64,000 nucleotides of DNA from JANLVI01 sp031363915 (GTDB lineage Bacteria > Vulcanimicrobiota > Vulcanimicrobiia > Vulcanimicrobiales > Vulcanimicrobiaceae). This document shows positions 59,961 through 64,000 of the stretch, one piece after another. The translations under genes and the position numbers were made by a program. The notes under the pieces are model-generated. The model saw only the letters and a program-made list of their open reading frames with translations. It was not told the origin of the DNA and did not search any database. The DNA lies in contig JANLVI010000001.1 of NCBI GenBank assembly GCA_031363915.1, forward strand, positions 52,031 through 116,030, in the 5' to 3' direction. Within the stretch, counting starts at the first letter, position 1, and each line of letters begins with the position of its first letter.

Positions 59961-60080
59961 GGACCGCGCTTCAGCTAGTTGAAACCGGAAGCCTGGCTTC
60001 CGGCGTCGAAGACTACTGGTGCCGCCGTTTATGGATTGTTTCAAAGATCAGCGCGCAGCATACCACCACCAACGCTTATT

Positions 60081-60101
60081 GCCCGCGTGTTCCACGCGGG
60101 C
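60081..60101 (+). promoter_or_regulatory. Hairpin in the ahcY leader
   Basis: GCCCGCGTG (60081-60089) and CACGCGGGC (60093-60101) form a perfect 9-bp stem with a TTC loop. It ends 5 bases before the GGAG (60107-60110) of ahcY. A second hairpin (CCGGAAG/CTTCCGG near 59984-60003) lies further upstream. No known SAM or SAH riboswitch consensus could be matched. Confidence 0.5.
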
Positions 60102-60116
60102 CTAACGGAGTATGAC

Positions 60117-61391
60117 TTGCAACTGATCGACAAACCCCTCGGCGACGTCAAAGATCGCTCGCTTGCGGATCAGGGCCGCTCGCGCATCGAGTGGGCCGCC
60201 ACCTTCATGCCGGTGCTCGCACAAATCCGCGAACGCTTCGCCAAAACGAAGCCGCTTGCGGGCGTGCGCATCGGCGCCTGCCTCCACGTTACGACAGAAA
60301 CCGCAAACCTCGTGCTCGCCCTGCAAGCTGGCGGCGCCGAGGTCGAACTCTGCGCATCGAACCCGCTCTCGACGCAAGACGACGTTGCGGCTGCGCTCTC
60401 GGTGCACTACGCGATCCCGACGCACGCAATCAAAGGCGAAGACGACGCAACGTATTACAAGCACATCGAATCCGTCGTTGCGAGCAAACCGCACATGACG
60501 ATGGACGACGGCTGCGATCTCGTCACGACGATCTACTCGAAGCACCCCGAACTGCTCAAAGAAATGATCGGCGGCTGTGAAGAGACGACGACGGGCGTCA
60601 TTCGTCTGCACGCGATGCAGAAGGAAGGCGTTCTGCCCTTCCCGGTGATCTCGGTCAACGATGCGCTCACGAAGCACATGTTCGACAACCGTTACGGCAC
60701 GGGCCAGTCGACGATCGACGGCATCATCCGCGCGACGAACGTCCTCATCGCCGGCCACACCGTCGTCGTCATCGGCTACGGCTGGTGCGGACGCGGCGTC
60801 GCCTCGCGCGCCAAGGGTCTTGGCGCCAACGTCATCGTCTGCGAAATCGACCCGCTCAAGGCGCTCGAAGCAGCGATGGATGGCTTCATGGTCATGTCGA
60901 TGGCGGAAGCCGCCAAATCCGGCGACGTGTTCATCACGGTGACCGGCAACTATCACGTGATTCGCAAAGAACATTTCGAAGTGATGAAAGACGGCGCGAT
61001 CGTCTGCAACTCGGGTCACTTCAACGATGAACTCGATCTCGACTCGGTCAAGGAACTCTCGGTGAGCGTCGCTCATCCGCGCGCGTTCGTCGAAGCCTAC
61101 AAGCTCAAGAATGGCCGCACGGTTCGCATCCTCGGCGAAGGCCGCTTGATCAACCTTGCCGCCGGCGAAGGCCACCCGCCCTCGGTGATGGACATGTCCT
61201 TCGCCAATCAGGCGATGGCTGCGGCGTACCTCGCGCAGAATTACAAGACGCTTGAGAAGAAAGTCTACCCGGTTCCGACCGAGATCGACGAAGAAGTCGC
61301 GAAGCTCAAGCTCGCCTCGATGAACATCACGATTGACACGCTCACTTCGGCACAAGTGAAGTATATGGCGTCCTGGTCGGAGGGTACCTAA
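60117..61391 (+). CDS. ahcY: Adenosylhomocysteinase (SAH hydrolase)
   Basis: NAD-dependent enzyme cleaving S-adenosylhomocysteine to adenosine and homocysteine; about 424 residues. TTG 60117 is chosen for the CGGAG 6-7 bases upstream; GTG further upstream is possible. Motifs: GRSRIEWAATFMPVL, CLHVTTETANLVLAL, DDGCDLVTTIYSK, the NAD-binding VVIGYGWCGRGVASRAKGLGA, and NSGHFNDELDL. With metK 97 bases downstream it forms a methyl-cycle pair; adenosine made here could feed the adenosine deaminase at 16830. Confidence 0.95.
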   Translation: MQLIDKPLGDVKDRSLADQGRSRIEWAATFMPVLAQIRERFAKTKPLAGVRIGACLHVTTETANLVLALQAGGAEVELCASNPLSTQDDVAAALSVHYAIPTHAIKGEDDATYYKHIESVVASKPHMTMDDGCDLVTTIYSKHPELLKEMIGGCEETTTGVIRLHAMQKEGVLPFPVISVNDALTKHMFDNRYGTGQSTIDGIIRATNVLIAGHTVVVIGYGWCGRGVASRAKGLGANVIVCEIDPLKALEAAMDGFMVMSMAEAAKSGDVFITVTGNYHVIRKEHFEVMKDGAIVCNSGHFNDELDLDSVKELSVSVAHPRAFVEAYKLKNGRTVRILGEGRLINLAAGEGHPPSVMDMSFANQAMAAAYLAQNYKTLEKKVYPVPTEIDEEVAKLKLASMNITIDTLTSAQVKYMASWSEGT

Positions 61392-61436
61392 CCTTGCCAT
61401 TCACGACGGGTCACACCACGATCGAGCACTTGGTGG

Positions 61437-61456
61437 AGGCGCGCTGCGGCGCGCCT
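61437..61456 (+). promoter_or_regulatory. First hairpin in the metK leader
   Basis: AGGCGCGC (61437-61444) and GCGCGCCT (61449-61456) form an 8-bp perfect stem with a TGCG loop, 46 bases after the ahcY stop and upstream of the RBS-containing hairpin at 61464. Confidence 0.5.
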
Positions 61457-61463
61457 GCTCCCC

Positions 61464-61486
61464 GTTGTGTTCCGGAGGAACACAAC
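61464..61486 (+). promoter_or_regulatory. metK: Perfect hairpin enclosing the metK ribosome-binding site
   Basis: GTTGTGTTCC (61464-61473) and GGAACACAAC (61477-61486) are a perfect 10-bp inverted repeat with a GGA loop. The Shine-Dalgarno sequence GGAGGAA (61474-61480) lies in the loop and 3' arm, and the ATG begins 3 bases after the stem. When folded, the site would be masked, so metK translation probably depends on opening of this structure by ligand, protein, temperature or trailing ribosomes. Confidence 0.68.
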
Positions 61487-61488
61487 TA

Positions 61489-62724
61489 ATGGCAATGCGC
61501 CGCCTCTTCACATCGGAATCGGTGACCGAAGGCCATCCCGACAAAGTCGCGGATCAAATTTCGGATGCCGTTCTCGATGCGATTCTCAAAGACGATCCGA
61601 TGGGCAGGGTTGCCGTCGAGACGTTCGCGATCACCGGTCAGGTTCACATCGCCGGAGAAGTGACGACTTCGACCTACATCGATATTCCGAAACTCGTGCG
61701 CGCCACGGTTGCGGAAATAGGGTACGACCGCTCTGACGTTGGGTTCGATGCGCACACCTGCGGCGTCAACGTGTCGATCGACGAACAGTCGTCTGACATT
61801 GCGATGGGCGTGGATTCCTCATACGAAACCCAGCACAAACAGCACGACGGCCAAAAGGGAGATATCTACGATCTCACCGGCGCCGGCGATCAAGGGATGA
61901 TGTTCGGCTACGCGTGCCGCGAGACGAGCTCGCTCATGCCGCTGCCGATCACACTCGCCCACAATCTGACGCATTCGCTTGCCAAAGTGCGCAAGTCGGG
62001 ACAGATCAAGTACTTGCGTCCCGACGGCAAGTCGCAAGTCACCGTCGAGTACGAAAACGATAAACCCGTTCGTGTCGATGCGGTCGTCATCTCGACCCAG
62101 CACGATCCCGATGTCTCGCTCGAACAGATCCGCAAGGATGTGACCGAGCAGATCATCGACCAAATCATTCCGCGCTCGCTACGCGATGACAAACTGCGCG
62201 TCTATGTCAATCCGACAGGCCGCTTCGTCATCGGCGGACCAATGGGTGATGCGGGCCTCACGGGTCGCAAGATCATCGCCGACACGTACGGCGGGATGGC
62301 GCGTCATGGCGGTGGTGCGTTCTCGGGCAAGGACCCAACCAAGGTCGACCGTTCGGCAGCGTACGCGGCACGCTACGTTGCCAAGAACGTCGTTGCTGCG
62401 GGGCTCGCGGACCGCTGCGAAGTGCAGGTTGCCTATGCAATCGGCGTCGCGCATCCGGTCAGCGTGCTCGTCGAAACGTTCGGCACCGCGAAGATCGATG
62501 AAGAGAAAATCGCCGAACTCGTCAAGGCGCACTTCGATCTGCGACCGGCTGCGATCATCGCCAACCTCAACCTCCGTCGTCCGATCTACAAGCAGACCGC
62601 ATCGTACGGCCACTTCGGCCGCCCCGATCTCGATCTTCCGTGGGAGAAGACGGACAAAGCCGAAGCGCTACGCAGCGCCTCGGGTCTCAAAGGCGCTGTG
62701 GAGCGCGAACTCACGACCGTCTAG
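61489..62724 (+). CDS. metK: S-adenosylmethionine synthetase
   Basis: Makes SAM from methionine and ATP; 411 residues. ATG 61489 follows GGAGGAA. Motifs: SVTEGHPDKVADQISDA near residue 10, GAGDQGMMFGYA (the ATP-binding GAGDQG), FVIGGPMGDAGLTGRKIIAD, GGGAFSGKDPTKVDRS and YGHFGR near the end. Complete and typical. Together with ahcY it forms the SAM cycle; rsmE and other methyltransferases use the product. Confidence 0.97.
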   Translation: MAMRRLFTSESVTEGHPDKVADQISDAVLDAILKDDPMGRVAVETFAITGQVHIAGEVTTSTYIDIPKLVRATVAEIGYDRSDVGFDAHTCGVNVSIDEQSSDIAMGVDSSYETQHKQHDGQKGDIYDLTGAGDQGMMFGYACRETSSLMPLPITLAHNLTHSLAKVRKSGQIKYLRPDGKSQVTVEYENDKPVRVDAVVISTQHDPDVSLEQIRKDVTEQIIDQIIPRSLRDDKLRVYVNPTGRFVIGGPMGDAGLTGRKIIADTYGGMARHGGGAFSGKDPTKVDRSAAYAARYVAKNVVAAGLADRCEVQVAYAIGVAHPVSVLVETFGTAKIDEEKIAELVKAHFDLRPAAIIANLNLRRPIYKQTASYGHFGRPDLDLPWEKTDKAEALRSASGLKGAVERELTTV

Positions 62725-62741
62725 CTTCGGCTCAAGGTCGC

Positions 62742-62777
62742 AAAAAAAACGGCTCGCCCGCGCGGTCCGTTTTTTTT
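62742..62777. terminator. Bidirectional intrinsic terminator after metK
   Basis: Eight A then CGG (62742-62752) pair with CCG then eight T (62767-62777) around a 14-base GC-rich loop. The arrangement (A-tract, stem, T-tract) can stop transcription from metK and, on the other strand, from the small minus-strand gene at 62814. Confidence 0.88.
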
Positions 62778-62813
62778 ACGCGTGTGTTTCATGCCTCCTC
62801 GTTTTGCTGTGAA

Positions 62814-63005
62814 TCACGCGCGTCCAAGCTCGGCGCGCATCGCGCGTAGTTCGGCAAGAATTACGTCGTCGCGCGTGCCCTGCGTGCCCGCTCGTTCGAG
62901 CATCGCAAGCGCACCGCAGATCCCGTGCGCAAATTCGGTGACTGTTTCGATCTCATCGGGCGCCATTTGTTTTCGATTCCGCGTCGCGGAGTTCTCGAGC
63001 CTCAC
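62814..63005 (-). CDS. Small helical protein of unknown function
   Basis: 63 residues from GTG 63005, which overlaps the stop of the broken LysR gene as GTGA; ATG 62966 (50 residues) is the alternative. The C-terminal part APDEIETVTEFAHGICGALA, then DVILAELRAMRAELGR is predicted to be helical. No family recognised. It ends 37 bases from the bidirectional terminator. Confidence 0.5.
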   Translation of the reverse strand: MRLENSATRNRKQMAPDEIETVTEFAHGICGALAMLERAGTQGTRDDVILAELRAMRAELGRA

Positions 63006-63445
63006 GGTGCAAAGAGCTCGCGGATCGTTTCCTCGGGGGAGAGGAAGCGCGCAAACTCGCGTTCCGCAAGCGAAACATAGCGTCCCGGCATCGTTGCGAG
63101 GCCGATGTCGCGTTCCGCGGGCGGATCGACGATTCGTAGCGACGGCAGATCACGTATCCCACGTTGCGGCAGAGTTCGTCCGTCATGTCTCGTGCAACGT
63201 GCCCGCGCGGGAAGTCGATGAACGTTTCGTTCGCGAGGTCGGCGAGTCGTACGACGTCACGGCTCGCAAGCCAGTGGTTCGGGGGCACGATAAGAAGCAA
63301 CGGCTGCGTCATAATGCGTTCCGACTTCGGTCGCTTGCCGACGAGCGACCGTGTCATAAGCGCAAGGTTTATCCCGCCGTCGATCAACTGGCATTCGAGT
63401 CCGGCGCCATTACCTTGGACGAATCGAAAACGTTCGAGTTACTGA
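63002..63445 (-). pseudogene. LysR-family regulator remnant (5' end lost, frameshifted)
   Basis: Only part of a LysR effector domain remains. One frame reads ERFRFVQGNGAGLECQLIDG, GINLALMTRSLVGKRPKSER, QPLLLIVPPNHWLA and ANETFIDFPRGHVARDMTDE to about 63150. A second frame continues DLPSLRIVDPPAERDIGLA, TMPGRYVSLAEREFARFL and EETIRELFAP to the TGA at 63002-63004. The DNA-binding N-terminus is absent; similarity stops near 63430-63445, where unrelated DNA with a different composition begins, as if an insertion or rearrangement cut the gene. Confidence 0.75.
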
Positions 63446-63446
63446 A

Positions 63447-63932
63447 ATGTTTCTGGTCGCATTTGTCTCATTACTGATGGGAACGGCTGACGCTGTTGAA
63501 ACCACTGAAACGTGTCACGGAAAGGATCAACTAACTTACATTGAAGATCTTCGTGCTGCGAAGGACGACATTGATAAAGGAAAGTTGCAACGTGCGATCG
63601 CGTTGATGGAACGTGCGGAAAGACGATCGGCGGCCCGATCACGTGCTGGCTACGACAGAAATGTCTTCGACTATGTTCACGCCGCGGCGATGATTCTTGA
63701 CGGCCAACCACAAGTCGCCAGCGGCAATGTTATAGGAATTCGTCTTATGCGGCAAGCGGTGAACGAAGCAACGGGGATTGCTAAGCGTAAAAATCTGGAC
63801 CCGGATCTCAAAAAGCTTTCGCGCGACCTCGCCTATAACGGCACGCTTGAGTTGCGCTCCCGGAATGTGTCAATCTATTTGAGACCATTTTTCGGAAGAA
63901 ATTCTATGCCGCGATGGGCTCGGGCGGATTGA
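63447..63932 (+). CDS. Possible exported protein of unknown function (atypical composition)
   Basis: 161 residues from ATG 63447. A hydrophobic start (MFLVAFVSLLMGTADA) could be a signal peptide. The rest is helical and charged (IEDLRAAKDDIDKGKLQRAI, ALMERAERRSAARSRAGYDR), perhaps TPR-like. Lower GC and more A/T-ending codons than its neighbours suggest recent acquisition. Its 3' end overlaps the antisense transposase fragment by about 29 bases, so the true end of similarity may be earlier. Confidence 0.5.
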   Translation: MFLVAFVSLLMGTADAVETTETCHGKDQLTYIEDLRAAKDDIDKGKLQRAIALMERAERRSAARSRAGYDRNVFDYVHAAAMILDGQPQVASGNVIGIRLMRQAVNEATGIAKRKNLDPDLKKLSRDLAYNGTLELRSRNVSIYLRPFFGRNSMPRWARAD

Positions 63933-63999
63933 TGAACACGATAGGTTTGAGTGCCGGCGGTTCCGGCGTGCCGTGCACGAAGCGCTTAGGGTTGCGGGC
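63904..63999 (-). mobile_element. C-terminal end of a DDE transposase (IS3/IS481-type), partial
   Basis: Minus-strand frame entering from the right edge: RNPKRFVHGTPEPPALKPIV, then FINPPEPIAA and TAG at 63904-63906. The NP-x-RF-V-x-G-x-P-x-PP ... INPP pattern is the usual C-terminal end of integrase-core transposases of the IS3/IS481 type. The catalytic DDE residues lie outside the window. It supports a mobile-element junction next to the broken LysR gene. Confidence 0.65.
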
Positions 64000-64000
64000 G

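Noticed and set aside
61392..61488. Known SAM riboswitch (SAM-I, SAM-II, SAM/SAH) before metK
   Set aside because: Hairpins are present, but none of the conserved core bases of these classes could be matched by eye; kept as an unclassified regulatory structure.

Overview
Organism. The window is high-GC chromosomal DNA from a diderm bacterium: it has TonB-dependent receptors, a large outer-membrane beta-barrel, and an ECF sigma / anti-sigma / RseB-type envelope-stress cassette. These sit beside genes more usual in Gram-positive-type or deep-branching lineages (hrcA with a CIRCE-like operator, ymdB-spoVS). Genes are tightly packed, often with NTGA, TAATG or TAGTG stop/start overlaps. This mix fits a poorly sampled terrestrial phylum such as Eremiobacterota (WPS-2), but no rRNA is present, so that placement is inference.

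Layout. 1-0.7 kb: 5' part of a MenA/UbiA prenyltransferase. 0.8-9.5 kb: IclR regulator, beta-hydroxyacid dehydrogenase, exopolyphosphatase, then a phosphate regulon (phoB-phoR, Pho-box-like repeats, pstS-pstC-pstA-pstB, no phoU). 9.5-10.2 kb: two decayed genes. 10.3-13.2 kb: tdh and kbl (threonine to glycine) split by an opposite-strand gene. 13.2-25.5 kb: ArsB-type transporter, amidase, initiator tRNA, adenosine deaminase, DtxR regulator, rhomboid protease, DinG helicase, S1/P1 nuclease, acs, thioredoxin-like protein. 26-29 kb: hrcA-dnaJ-rsmE behind a promoter and CIRCE variant. 29-34.7 kb: RHH regulator, glycosyltransferase, accD-accA, small genes, RpiR regulator and a second Ppx/GppA. 34.8-35.1 kb: tRNA-Leu(UAA) interrupted by a group I intron. 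35-43 kb: porin-like protein, etfB-etfA, TPR protein, HDAC-like deacetylase, DoxX and TlpA proteins, Spy-like protein. 43-54 kb: sigma/anti-sigma/RseB, divergent NRAMP, FixH-like remnant, an intact and a broken TonB receptor. 54-59 kb: ymdB-spoVS-PHP and an S9 peptidase. 59-62.7 kb: cyclodeaminase, ahcY and metK (methyl cycle). 62.8-64 kb: broken LysR gene and the edge of an insertion element.

Themes. (1) The intron lies between U34 and A35, the site known from cyanobacterial and plastid tRNA-Leu(UAA), and is the clearest unusual element. (2) In three genes (ArsB-like 13156, TlpA-like 25049, YmdB 54751) homology or a needed N-terminal feature extends upstream of the first canonical start, and the frame reaches an ATA or GTA codon overlapping the previous TAA stop as ATAA or GTAA. 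(3) Seven genes carry frameshifts, deletions or stops while most others are intact. (4) Regulation can be read directly: Pho-box repeats before pstS, CIRCE before hrcA, a DtxR-like palindrome before the NRAMP gene, a tandem operator before the RHH gene, and a perfect hairpin enclosing the metK ribosome-binding site. No stretch over 300 bases is left without a gene, RNA or gene remnant.
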